64,000 bases of DNA from Crotophaga sulcirostris (taxonomy: Eukaryota; Chordata; Aves; Cuculiformes; Crotophagidae): NCBI GenBank assembly GCA_013397455.1, contig VYZB01000195.1:8341-72340 (forward strand), in the 5' to 3' direction. The stretch's first letter is position 1, and each line of letters opens with the position of its first letter. Position numbers and translations under genes: made by a program. Of this stretch, positions 1 to 12,089 are shown one piece after another. Below the pieces are notes generated by a model, which was not told the origin of the DNA, ran no database searches, and saw only the letters and a list, made by a program, of their open reading frames with translations.

Positions 1-540
1 CAAATTTTAATTTTGGTAAGTATTTCAAAGGTAATGGGTAAGCTAAACATATCTTTAGGTTTATGCACAGGTATGTTATACAGGGTATTTAAGACTTGGG
101 GTTTTTTTTAAATATCTCAATTCTTGCCACTGAAGATTAAATCTAATCTGAGGTGTATGTTCACAAAGCAATAATTTTGTGCATCATTCACCTGATAACT
201 GACTAGACATGCAAAATGAGTGTGTGAGTTAGTGTGTATGTGAATAATGGAGGTTCTGAACTATCTTTACATATTTGTAAATGTTCCCAATATAATTCTG
301 ATGTATATGATAACCATATAATAAAAGTATTCTGGATAGAAGCATGGAATGTTTTGTTAACTGAAAACAGTTTTGTTTTCTTTCTATACTTGGGGAATGT
401 GGGGCGAGTAGCTCTAGAGGACATTATGTATTGAGTCATAATTGCAGCACTTTGTTCGGATTAACAGAACAGAAATATGAAGCTGTTTGCCAGTAAAACT
501 AATGGTTTCAATTAAAACACATTATGTATCTCCAAGAATC

Positions 541-555
541 TTTTTTTTTTTTTTT
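541..555. repeat. T15 homopolymer
   Basis: Fifteen consecutive T. It could be the complement of an old retroposon poly-A tail, but no recognisable element body lies beside it. Confidence 0.9.
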
Positions 556-3500
556 CTTCCTAAGATGTCACTCTCACGCTAGCTGCCTGCTTGAATAGGG
601 AGCTTAAACACAGGCTGCAAGGCTTCCTCTATATAAAAATCAGTGCTACCTGCTTCTAGTGCATCTGACATTATTGCAATAATGTGTCTCTAGTGACAAA
701 CCTTTGCAAAATCCTGGCATGTGAGATTTGATAGATCTCCCATCTGGCTTCAGCCTAATTTTACTGATCTGAGGAAGTTCCCAGCATTTTGCAGGAAGTC
801 CCCAAACTACTCTGGGTGGTAGTGGTGGCGCAGGATCTCTTGAGACTTTTGGTGGGATTCGAGGTCTTGGATGCATAATAACAGCCAAACAAACTTTCCA
901 GAAAAAAAAATTCCACTTTTTTCAGTGCTTTCTAAAACAGGAACAGCATAAATTTGGGTTTTGTTCTGCCCTTGGCATTTCAACATTTGATCAATCTATC
1001 AGGTGTGTGGCTAGGGCAAATATAATGAGGGTAAGAATCTGGTTCACATCATGGCAATGTGTTTCTTTCACAGATGCAGAGAAGAGGCAATGTGTACAAT
1101 TTCTGAATGCTTTGTTTCTAAGTTCTTTATACACTACTGAAGGAGTGCAGGGAGCAGAAAGGAAAGGAAAGTTTAAATGAATGAAAATATTGGTGGTGAG
1201 CTGCGAGAAAGCTGTTTTTTGAGTTGCAATCCAGTCCCCTTCTCTCCTGAAGAGGTGTGAAATTCCAGTCTTTTCGTTTGTCAGACTCATTGTAGCCTTT
1301 GGGAAATAAGCATTTTGGACTATGTAGACACAAGCACAGCCAGGACATGTGATTACTAACAGAACTTCTAAAACACACAAAAAATAAACCATTCTAATAA
1401 TACATTTTTATTGGTTATTTCTATGTATCTACACAGAAATATGCCAAGTATGGTACGAGATTATTTAGAGAATGCGATGCTACAGTTCTGGGTTTTTCTT
1501 TGCTGCTGCTGGACTGCTTATACAATGTATAAGTTGTATATCAAGTAATAGATATTTTAGCTGCCAGACAATGGAATCTTGCTTTTTTATTAATGCACAA
1601 AACCAGGCTCTGAAGTAATTGCCCCTTGGGATAGGAAATAAGGATGTTTCCATTTATTCCCGCGTGCATTCAAGCAAAGCCAGTCAATTGTTTAATGTAC
1701 TGACGGGTTCTATTTATATGTTTGGAACATTAGAAATGTTGAGTTTCCATTACCTTAATGCTTTTCCTCTACTGTATATTTTAGATGGTACATTATTTTG
1801 AAGCTCAACTACCTTATAAGCTGTGCCAGTAATATGAAACAACAATGTCTTTTGCGCCGTTCACTGAAGAGAACAGTTAAACTGTGACCTGAACTGGTTT
1901 GTTGTTTGAAATTTTTAATCTTAAAGAAAATGTTAATAGGTTAATAACTTTTTGGGAAATTGTAAAAGCACAGTTATCTGACCACAAGGAGGGTATTAGC
2001 TTTTTCCTGATCCTCAAAATTTCATGCTATTTACTGCTTTTGCATAGGCTATTCCCAGGGCTGGCTAAAAGCAAAAGTTCTAATATAAGACTCCTGAAGT
2101 TCCATTTTTAATTTCCTTTGAAAATGGAATATTCAAACAACTGTCCAATCTTATCCCTTGCTCTTCTCCCAGAAGAATAATGGGCTTGGTCTTTGGAAAA
2201 TGCCTTTAAACTATTAGGATTTAAAAGTAAAAATTCTGAAGATGAAATGGACATTTTTAAATACTGCAATAATGTCATTTGATACACACCCACAAAATAG
2301 TTGAATTCCTGTTACTTAGTATAAAAACAGCTTGTGGAAAAGAATATATTTCAGCCATTTCTTGCTTGGCAATCAGCAGCAGCTGGGCTTCAGAGGACGT
2401 CAGGGCCTTCCCAGGCAGTGATGGAGCCCTGGAAGGCAGCAATGCTGCTTCATTCCACCTGCCACAGCTAAGGGCAGGTTGCTTTTGCAACTCTACCACC
2501 TGACAGGCAACCTAATAGTTACAGATTATTAATTGCAAACCTGATTACTCTGTCTCATGAAACCACCTGACTTCATGGCAGCTTTGCTTTCAATTTTAAA
2601 AAAGATTTTTTTTCTAGTGTTTACAGCTTCAGAGAGAAACAATGCAAAACTAGTAATCCATAAGAGAACAAGGAAAAAGAATGAACTTCTGTCTTAATTT
2701 AGTAACTGTTTTCAGTTAAATTTGTTTTTGTGTCTCAGTTTTTGTTTTACCCTTCACTTGTTATTTACAAATTATTACTGTTATTTACAAAGGCTTCGTC
2801 TCACCCTGTCTCTTCTGGCTGCAGCTCTACTGCTGTCTGTTCCTCTGCTCCCTCAGACTTTTGCAATATGAATCAGCCCAGCAATGCAGCTTGAAATGGG
2901 TCTAACTTGCTGTGATAGCCTGCTGTGCTTGTTTGTTGTAGCCCTTTCTTCTCTACTTTTTCCCTCGTGATATTTATGTACATCCTTGTAGTTATTTTGG
3001 CCTGATGGTGTGCAGCCTGAGACCTGGCAGTGGGCTTGGGCTGCCTTCTGCATTAGGAGATTTTTTTTTTTTTCCAAGAAAAAAGTAGGATGCTGTTAAG
3101 ATTTTGTCCCAAAGCTGTTACTTCGCCAAAACAACATTGTGAGCTTAGGAACAAAGACACTTCCCTCTCTCTAAAAGAAATCCCAAAAAGTATAACAGGT
3201 TTCTGTTTGCTGGTTTTTGCAGGGGGAACCTGGAGCCAGTTTTGCTGAGCACTCTGAGGTCCCATTGGGATGGTGACCCAGGGCCTGGTGCTGGGCCACA
3301 GGAAATGCATATGCACCACGCAAATGTGGATTTTTTTTTCCTAAACCCCAACCGCAGCCGGAGATACCGTGTGTTTGCAAAATCTGCACGTTATCCAAAC
3401 CAGTTGTGGTCTGTCATAACTTTTCTCTGGTGCCTGGCTATTGCTGCTGCCTGTTGCCTAACGTCACATTATCCATGTAGCTGCACAGATGACCATCTCT

Positions 3501-4579
3501 GGCAAAACTATACTGGGACCCTATTTTTAACAAATCCTTGCATTCTGTTCTGTATCACTTGCTGCCTTCCCCCTCTTTCATTTTCACTTTCACAGGTTGG
3601 ATAAATAAGTTTTTTTCCCAGTTTCAGACACTGTTTTGCATTCATTGGCTGTTCTTGCATGTCTCATGAAGATGTTCCAGCTGGTTTCCATGTGCCAGTG
3701 TTGTGTAAGGGCTGGCCACAAATATTCCTATTTTCCTCTCTTTTGGCTAAACAGCCCTTTTTTTACTGATTCTTGTGAAGGCCTTGCACACAGGCTGCTA
3801 CTATTCCATGACACATGCCCTGAATATTCTATTTGATCTACAGTTTTACCCATAATAAAATACATGTAATCATACAGGCACTTGCTCTCTCTGCCATGAA
3901 ACTCAGAAATACTTGTGCATGAATATAGCAGGAACTACTACTACAATGAACAAAATGAGATAAGTAATCTTTTAGGTGACATTTAGAGCTTATATGTCCA
4001 GGTCAACGGGAATAAAACTAAGGGAAAAGTAGCAGTTTAAATGAAGAGCATCTGAAAGGTAGTGTTCAGCTGATCACTGCAATAAAAAAAAATGATTTCC
4101 ACTTAACTGAAAGAGTTCTTTACTAACAACAGAAAGTACATGTTCTAAAATGATGCCAGTTCCCTTGTTATAGACAAGGGAGTCTAAAGCAGAGAGAAGG
4201 GAAAATGTAACAACCTCAAACCACACAAACATTGCAGGTTTTGAGGTGTACTGACTGAAATGTATTGTTTTGCCTTTGTAAGGTAGTCAGATGCCCTTGA
4301 AGTTGTGTCAGGCTGTTGCACCTCTCCTGGTTTCTGGAAGACCACAGCAGCCCATGCCTTGGTGGCTGGATGATGCTGGAGCTGAGCTGGGTGCTGGACT
4401 TTGGAGCTGGAGCAGCTGGGATGGAGGTGCACATGGTTTTGGCTGTGCCAAAGAAACAGTAATTAACCTCCCGCAGACGGGTAGGGCAGGTACTTGGGAC
4501 CAGTAATTTTCTCCCAACTCTTACAGCAAAATTTACCTGAGCTCATTTGTCAAGCTTTGAATCCTTAAATCTATAACTC

Positions 4580-4604
4580 TAATTAATTAAGAATCTCCAA
4601 TTAG
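4580..4604. promoter_or_regulatory. Homeodomain-site cluster (candidate)
   Basis: TAATTAATTAA at 4580-4590 is followed by CAATTAG at 4598-4604, giving overlapping TAAT/ATTA cores in 25 bases. Homeodomain proteins bind such cores. The surroundings are AT-rich, so chance occurrence is quite possible. Confidence 0.25.
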
Positions 4605-6084
4605 CCCCAAATGGTGCTCTGTATTTAAGGCTAAGGTGTGGTGAAATGCAGTGAAAACATGAGAGAAGCTGGAGGATGGTCAGAGCTGAAGATGCCAGGA
4701 AAGCGTGCATTTTCAGAGATGAAGGTGCGCGTAGGTGAGCCAGATGGCTCAGTGTGTCAGCGAGACCTAGCACAGGTCCTAAATTGCCAGAAGCCACTGT
4801 CCAGTATTTGGACATGTACATTTGGGTGTTCTAAGAAAGCGATGACCATCAAATCTCTCATCAGAGTTTCTTACATTGGAGACCCAAAACCTTTGGGATT
4901 TAAGCCTAAATCTGTGTATTTTCTGTGTATTTACCAGAAGCACAGTAGATGAGGCTCTGGTTCTTTACAACCTGGAACAAGAAATCCCAGTGGGGATATT
5001 ATTGAAAACATCAGTGTAGATGAGTTCTGGTCCTGCCCTCATGAGAGGAAAAAGCTGTTTCACAGTCAAGTCTTATTATATTAAGTTAAAAATTTATAGC
5101 TTTTAACTACGCTGTAACCAGTTAATGTGACTCAAGCAAAGATGCCATGTGCACAGAGGCATCGCTTAGAGCTACCGGTTTTGCCTTTCTGCAGAAGTTA
5201 CTGTTCTCTAGAACTTACACACAGGTTCCTGGAAGCCCAGGCTGAAGCCCATTTAGGAATTAGGCTATGAGGTCATCTGATTAAGTAAAGGGGAATCAGC
5301 TGGGTTTGGGGCTGGTTGATTTCAGCTGTGCGGCTAAACCTGAGTATAAAACACTTCTTTCTGAGCACTGTTGGGCTGAGCTCCTTCCCTGGGACTTGGT
5401 AAGCATCATCCCTTTGGCAAAGGTGAGGCTGTGGGTGTGAGATAGCAGGGTGTGCAGGGGCTGTAGACATCTGCATTTGTATGAGGTCGTTTTGAAGACG
5501 TTAAAGGAAGAAAAAAAGATATGCATGGCTTCTATGTAAACTGTAGGGTCTCCCCTTCAGAGCCTCAAGTACTGTTTTCTAGCTCCAATTGTAGGAAATC
5601 TTTGTATTGTCTAGCAAGTAAACGCTTGTACTTAGTGGCTTTGTCTGGTAGAAGATAAAAGTTGATAAGATCTTGGTAAGGCCGTTTCGAGGCACTCCTG
5701 TTAACTACCCTGCAGAGTGTTTCCAGGGATCCACTCTAGAAAAACTGCTAGATCAGAAAAGGATTTCAGAGTGATCAGTGATCTTTGTTAACGTTTCAAG
5801 TAAAACCGATCTCTGCCTGGTGTTTTTCAGGACTTGCGTGACTGTGGTGTAAAAAACCAACATTAAATGTAGCTAAAATAAATCTTGTTTTTTTCATTTT
5901 TGCTGGCAAGGTACGGGTAGGGAATTGCATTAGAAAGGTAAAAATGAGCATGAGTCGTTGGGTGCTAAAAAGGTGAGAGAAACGTGTTAAATCAATTATG
6001 GGATTTCCCTTGCATTCTTTTTTTTTTTCCTCGGGTAACTCAAGAAATGAGGGGAAGGCATGATTCTGCTTTGAAACAGCACTG

Positions 6085-6455
6085 TTCACCAGGGCTGTTC
6101 AGGACCCGGCAAATGTTCTCCCTTGCAACTTTCTTGAAAACCTCGATGTTTCCACCCTGGCAGCTCTTTGCGCTCTTCGCTATGATGCACGGGCGATGGA
6201 TGCTCTGATGCTCTGCAGCCTCTGCACGTGGGGAGCAGGGCTGTACCCCAGCCCTTGTGTGCGCTGCCACGGGTGGGTCGTGCTCGGGCACCCCATGGGT
6301 GCTGACTCACAGCGGTGGGGCCACCTACGGAACCACCGCCCGGTGCTCGGCAGCACCTGGCTTGCTCTGGAGGTCTCGCAGCCAGTGCCGAGCAGGCCTC
6401 GGCCTGTTGGGGCTGGGAGATCTGAGGAGATCACAGCCGGGGCCAGGGGTGATAT
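6085..6455. promoter_or_regulatory. CpG-rich, island-like block
   Basis: This is a clearly GC-rich block in an otherwise AT-leaning window. By hand I count about 20 CpG dinucleotides between 6100 and 6450, roughly 0.6 of the number expected from base composition, whereas most of the window is strongly CpG-depleted. Such blocks mark promoters or enhancers unmethylated in the germ line. Open frames occur on both strands, as expected of GC-rich DNA with few stop codons, and none looks like a known protein. A POU octamer and TATA box lie just downstream on the plus strand, so it may be the upstream part of a promoter. It could also simply be a GC-rich exon of a noncoding RNA or an orphan CpG island. 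Confidence 0.5.
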
Positions 6456-6489
6456 GGCTGCAGGCCATCATCTTACATAAAACCCGTGC

Positions 6490-6556
6490 ATTTGCATAAT
6501 GTGTTGTACAAGATTAAAACTGAGGAAACATTTTTTTTTTCTTTTTGTATAAAAGG
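6490..6556 (+). promoter_or_regulatory. Candidate core promoter: octamer plus TATA box
   Basis: A perfect POU octamer ATTTGCAT sits at 6490-6497 and a strong TATA box TATAAAAGG at 6548-6556, about 50 bases apart, directly after the CpG-rich block. Octamer followed by TATA is a known arrangement in immunoglobulin and histone promoters. If used, transcription would start around 6580-6590 and run to the right. No first exon or gene is recognisable downstream, so this rests on motif arrangement only. Confidence 0.3.
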
Positions 6557-6596
6557 GAAGAAAATAGGTGAAAGAGCTTTACGAAAATGGGATATC

Positions 6597-6613
6597 GGAA
6601 ACCTGCGGTTTCC
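6597..6613. repeat. Perfect inverted repeat GGAAACC-TGC-GGTTTCC
   Basis: Two 7-base arms separated by three bases. It lies just downstream of the predicted transcription start and 25 bases before a second palindrome that shares the GAAAC/GTTTC core. It could be a dimeric transcription-factor site or a short hairpin in RNA. Confidence 0.85.
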
Positions 6614-6638
6614 AAAATGGCAGTGCCAGTAATAGGGT

Positions 6639-6653
6639 TTGAAACGGTTTCAA
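6639..6653. repeat. Perfect inverted repeat TTGAAAC-G-GTTTCAA
   Basis: Two 7-base arms around one central base. It shares the GAAAC/GTTTC half-site with the palindrome at 6597-6613. GAAA-type half-sites are typical of IRF-family binding, but the palindromic arrangement is not the classic ISRE, so no factor is assigned. Confidence 0.85.
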
Positions 6654-6659
6654 GGGTGA

Positions 6660-9600
6660 CTGTCTGTCTAATTTGGAAATCTGTCATGGTATACCTAGGG
6701 AAAACAACAACCCAGAGGTAGGACTGTAAACAGAAAGCAAATATTGGACCAGTGACGAGGAGACTCATCCCTTTTGAAGGAGCTGTTTCTTCAAACCTGT
6801 TGGATGCCGCACGTAAGAGAAAATCTTCCTTCCAAAGCAGGGCTGTGGCCTGGACAGGGTTACCAAAGCTTGCCGAGTCACAAATGCAAGGTGTTCTTAC
6901 TTTGCTTAATTACAGTGGGCGACTCTGTTGCTAATGCAATGTTGGTAAATGGCCTATGATGTCCAGAAATGCAACTTATTTGCAGCCTTGGCCAGTGCTT
7001 GCTCACTGGGAATGAGTGGATTTCGTGCAAAGGCCACTGCGTGGATTGGTTTGCTGATGACTTGCTGCTCAGCTGTGTGTGCCTTTGGTGCTGGACTTAC
7101 TGCCTCCTATAGAGGCTAACCCTGCACAAGTCCTTTAGTGGAAAAAATATGGGGAGGTGTGTGTGTGGGGGGAATCCAGGAAATTGCAAAGCTTGGATGT
7201 TGTGTCTGCTGCAATGCTTTAGGAAATATTGGCTGGTGCTTGTGGAATTCCGATAAATATCGCAGAGTATAGTGATGACCATGGTCTTCATTAGCTACAC
7301 CTGTTGCATCCAAAAAAAAAAAAAAACAGAGAAATTTGTGCAGAGGGAAAGGCAGTGGCAGGAGATGTAGTAACAAGACACAAATCTACATCTGAAATAC
7401 CTATGGTCAGATCAAGTACATGTTTAGGGTCCCTAACTGTTACTGAAATAAATAGCAGTAAAATACTGAAGCAATCTGCAGATTAAGACAGACACCTAAA
7501 AAGGCAAATAGCTGCTTGCCATGGGAGAGTCGTGAGGAGTATGAACGGGCCAGTATTGTGGAGTGAGAAGTGCTATGGAGAGGAAATCTCTACTGTCAGC
7601 ATGGCCAAGGAAAGTGGTTGTACAAGGAATTGGACTTGTGACTAGAGAAAATTTTTTAACTTTTCAAAATTTTTATTATGCCTCTTCTCCCCCTCCTCCT
7701 TCCCATATCACATGTCTTATGAAATAAGCCTCATAATGTTACTAGTCTAGGAGGGGGAAATCTGCCTCGTATCAGGGTGCGAACTTAAAAACATTGGAAA
7801 AAAGAAAACACATGAACATGTTAAGAGAGGATTGCATGGAGGAATAGCTCCATGTCTGTGCTAATATGGTTCATTTAATTTGCAGCACTCTGTAACTCCA
7901 TATGTTTTCCTGCTTCTTTCCTCCTGTTCTTCCCTTATTCCCCAGGGTTTATATCCCTACCTTTTAAAGTGTGTCCCTGCACTGAACCAGGATGGGTGGT
8001 GTGATTGCGCCGCTGTTACCAGGATGATACAAGAAAAGCTGTGTCTTCTTGTGGTTCCCATATGCAGTTCCCTGAACCCTAAAATATAGCCTGGATCAAT
8101 GTGTGTTTAGGGGTGGCAACATACATTCCTGTCTGAAAGGTAGCAATGGTTATTACATGATGCGCTGGAGCTGGGATGTTGTGGAATATCCTCTCTTGGG
8201 AGTTTAATGAGCCACATTACAATAACGAGTCAAGCAAACCAGTCTGTGCTGCTGGGTGTGAGAGTTGATTCCTGGAACTAGTGATTTGATGTCTGGCTGC
8301 TGAAAATCTCTTTAGTTGACTCTTGTGTCCTGTACTTATTTCTGAGACTTGAAAGACTGTCATATGCAGGCACCTTTGGGACTATGTCCCAAATACTTTG
8401 TAGACAACAAAGTATTGTTGTTCCCAGTGTATCCAAAAGAGCAGTTTGAAGGAAAGAAAGTACTGCTGTCTGAGGATGAAACCTGGAAACTTACGAAGCT
8501 TGAGCTAGGCAAATAATGGAAAGAACTGAACTTCCCTCACTCTTTTTTGTTTTGTTTGTCTCTCACTGTGAGAGTGTTCCCTCTGGGTGTGTTAGCTGAC
8601 CTTTACAATACAAGGGAAAGGTGTCAAAGAATGTACACCCTTCTCAAAAACATGTACCTAAAACCCCTCCCTGAAGGCCGGACTCTTCCAGCAGGGTTAA
8701 AATCCAGAGTCACCAGGGCAGGTAGGAAATTACATCCCCGGAGAGAGAAGAAGCTGAGGGTAGAATGCACAACTGCCCTTCTGGGCTGTGTCAACTGCAG
8801 CGGGGCTGTTGCAGGGCTTGCTGAGGGGAGGCTTCCACGTTGTTTTCCAGCACAAGGAGCGTGTGAGCATTTATGGTGAGTCACTGCTGGGCTAAAACAC
8901 TGCCTAGCTATGTCTCTGGGTTGAACCATTTTGTAAGCCTCTGTAGTATAGAGGTTATTCTTCCTGTTACTTCTCTTGGCAGCACTAACTTGTTGTGACA
9001 GTGATGTTGCCGGCTGCTGCTATTAATCTGGCCTTCTTGGAGATGCAAAAATCATGCTGTATCTGGGGCAGGATGCGCAGTCAGATTAATCCATGCTCTG
9101 TAGTTAGCTGTTCTGAGTCATGTCAAAATATGATAGCTCTTGCGTGCAGGGGTTACAAACTGGGGAGGAATGTGACTGGGAGCCCCTCTTCCATCGCATT
9201 CCAGTGCTGGACCACATCACCTTATTATACAAGAGGGTCACTTGTCTCAGTGCACCTCCGATTTTTCCATGCGGTCATGCATTTCTCATCCATGCTTCAA
9301 CTTCCTGCCTCATCAATGCAGCCCTTATCTAACCCTTACATTTCTGCAGATTTACCAAAGCACAGCCTCTCATCCTCAGAGATGTGTGCTGGATAAAATG
9401 CTGATTTTTTTGGGGGTGCTTTGTGTGGAGGGGTGGAAGGAACCAGCTGGGAGCTCGTGTCTTATTCTTGCTGTCCCAGTAATGGTGGAACTGGGGCACT
9501 GTGCTCCCTGACCCACCCCACTCCACGTCCTGTCCTCGGCTGAATTTCATTCCCTGCCTTTGTTGGGAGAAAGTGGCCATATGTGCAGCAGGCAGGTGTC

Positions 9601-11870
9601 TTGCCTCCTCTCCTTGAAGCACCGGTGGAGTTTCTCACGTGCCACAACCAGGAACTCATTAACGATGGCCCTGCATGGGGTCTGTGGACAAGGGGTGTGG
9701 GCTGCCTCGCACAGATTGCACTGCATATGATTATTTCCCCACACTCTCCATCAAAACAGCCACTATTTCCACATGAACTCCTCTTCCAGCTCCCAGCAGC
9801 AAGGGCGGTCAGGAGGGTGCAGGGGGACTCTCCTGTTGCAGGCCTGCATGTGTATAGAGCCGTGTAGGGGCAGTCTGGCCTGCAGAGTGGAAAAGAAGTT
9901 TGCATAGGTTTTAGCTATAATTTCCCTTCCAGTTTCAAAGATACTCTCACTGGAGAGACCCAAGCTTCCTCAAAGTCTGTATTTCACTTGCTGTGTGGAG
10001 TGTATGTGCCCAGGTGCTGGCAGCAGGCTGCAAGGCCCTCTCTGAGGACAGGTAAGGGGCTGCCTCGAGCTGTTTCCAACTGGTTCCAAAATGACCCCAC
10101 GGCGATGCTGGGGGCAACCCTGTGAAAATGGGTGTAAGAAAGGGCAAAATGCTGCCTCAGGAGTGACAGGAAAATGTATGAGGAACAGCCCTGCCATGGC
10201 CAAGGAGGTGATCAAGGTTCTGAGGCAAGGAAAAAGTGTGACAGGGAAGGAGCTGCAGGAAGGAACCCCTGTTTCCCACACTTTTCGTGCCACTTGGGGC
10301 ATTGGGTTGGAGGTAGAGGAGCTGGGAATGAAGGAGCAAGGTTGAGCTTGGGAGGAAGAGGGGAGTGAAGTGGTGTTTTAATTCTGTCTTTGTTTCCCAC
10401 CATCCAAATCTATTTGAATTGGCAATACACTAAACTAGTTTTTCCCAAATCAAGTCGGTTTTGCTCATAATTGGTAAGGGATCTCCCTATTTTTTTTATC
10501 TTGACCCATGAGATTTTTAATTTTGTTTTCTCTTGTGTAGAGGAGGGGGGTGAGAAAGCAGGCCTGGGTGGGTGGCTGAGTGCCACCCAAGGTCAGCCCA
10601 CCACACTTATACAACACTTTTCACCCAGCACTTATTCTATACCCTTGATTCTTTTTATCACAAGCTTTCCTTCTTTCTCTGTTGCAAACCTGATCTGCAC
10701 AGACCTCTAATTCAGCAGGAACCCACTAGATCAATTCCTTAGTCAGGGAGGTGTATTGCAACTGAAATGGGTCAGATTTCAGGCTCTGGATTGCCTGGGC
10801 TATGAGGATTACAAAGGCTCGTTGTAATCTACAACCTAACTACAGGTTTTCCTCAAAATCGTGAGCAGCATACTTGGAAATTTTAGCTACTGCTTAAATT
10901 CTGTGCTTAAAATACTAACGTTAATTAGGACTTATGTGTGTGCTTATGATGGCTCTGTATGCAACTGCAAAAAATGGTGTGTGCGACAAATGCACAGTGC
11001 AACCCCAGCTCTACATGCACAGGTCTGAATACTTGGATTCATTCTTAAGATGTGCATAAAACTTCCCCTTCTCCTGGTTTTACTGTAACTGACAAAGCTG
11101 CCTGATTCAAGCAGTTCTGAGAAGCATTTCAGAAATCTAATGCTTAAGATTTCACAGTGGATTTTTGGCTTCAAAGTGATTTTGTTATGTCCCCAGAGCC
11201 TGGTTAAATCCTTAGTTATAATGATTGCACACTGAAGGGTGCTGTTACATAGAAATGCTGTCCCATAATGGCTTCGTTGCTGTGGAAAATCCGATGTTAT
11301 TTGGTCATTCGCTACGAGTTCCCTAAGCCATCAAGACATTTGCCTCAAGGCTACAAACACAAAGCTACAGGCAAAACCCTCTGGACATAATGAGTGGGCA
11401 TTTATGCAGAACTAAAAACTGGAACAGCTGAGCAGTAGATCTATGAATAGCAAGCATGCCTCTAAGCACAAAAGACATCATTCTGGAATAAAGGGGTTTA
11501 TAATGGTTCTGACATCTTGTATGTCAAGATCATGCTACGTTGTTGTAACTTTTTTTTTGTTTGTTTGTTTGAACCATGTTCTTTAAGTAAGGTTTGAGTA
11601 ATTAAGGAGTGTGAAGGAAACCTTATAGTTTTGTTAAGAACAAAAATTGGGCAACTGACACTTTTGGCAAGATCAATCATTTTGATCATGCTTGCTAGGG
11701 AACAAGCTTATTGCTCCTGTGCTGTAAGTATCCCCAGTTCCACACTTCAGGATTTCTTAAGGGTTTCTCTTGTATCATCAGCTCTAAAAGGCCTGGATCT
11801 AATGTTAGCTGAGAAGAGTCCTCTGATGGAAACATGAGGATTGGACTAACCATAACCTACAGGGTCAGGG
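6660..11870. other. Noncoding DNA with a GC-richer interval
   Basis: I see no supported gene. The part from about 9.4 to 10.35 kb is noticeably richer in G and C and carries overlapping open frames on both strands (for example minus 9462-9905 and plus 10091-10345). None has splice context or resembles a protein family. An A15 run lies at 7312-7326 and a TTTG-type short repeat near 11550-11571. Confidence 0.55.
7312..7326. repeat. A15 homopolymer
   Basis: Fifteen consecutive A. No retrogene or element body is recognisable upstream, so it is not called a retroposon tail. Confidence 0.9.
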
Positions 11871-11874
11871 AGTC

Positions 11875-12085
11875 AGGCAATACAAAGGAGGGTAATAAAA
11901 TTCAGAGTGATTTGGATCAACGGGGAGCTGGAGGAGCTTAATGTTGAGAAATGTACTGCAACAAGGTCACAAGCCTTTGCAAATCATTTATAGGCATGTC
12001 TAGTTAAGTGGCAAGAACAAGATGGAAAGGGATGTGTGGCTTTTAAACCAGGAGCATAATGAAACTCCAAACTGAATAGAAATTA
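11875..12085 (+). mobile_element. Possible ancient CR1 LINE fragment
   Basis: The order of phrases here (a CAGAGTGATTTGGATCA-like stretch near 11.91 kb, TTGAGAAATGTAC near 11.945 kb, GGAAAGGGATGTG near 12.025 kb) resembles a region of CR1 elements lying upstream of their 3' part. Divergence is high and I can compare only with memory of the CR1 consensus. It could be unrelated single-copy DNA. Confidence 0.3.
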
Positions 12086-12089
12086 GAGC

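Larger units (their letters stand above)
1..6080. other. Noncoding single-copy DNA
   Basis: I see no supported gene here. Open frames on both strands are short, overlap one another and read as low-complexity translations of AT-rich DNA. The stretch contains T runs at 541-555 and 3061-3073 and a homeodomain-type motif cluster near 4.58 kb, listed separately. It could be intergenic or intronic; nothing in the sequence decides this. Confidence 0.6.

Noticed and set aside
4150..4215. Phrase like the MIR GGGGAAACTGAGGC block
   Set aside because: Only a short, loose match and no neighbouring MIR blocks; not enough to call an element.
6180..6499. Open frames on both strands in the CpG-rich block
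   Set aside because: Explained by low stop-codon frequency in CpG-rich DNA; Arg, Gly and Pro content follows base composition.
9462..9905. 147-codon minus-strand open frame in GC-richer DNA
   Set aside because: GC-rich DNA has few stops; frames are open on both strands and the product resembles nothing.
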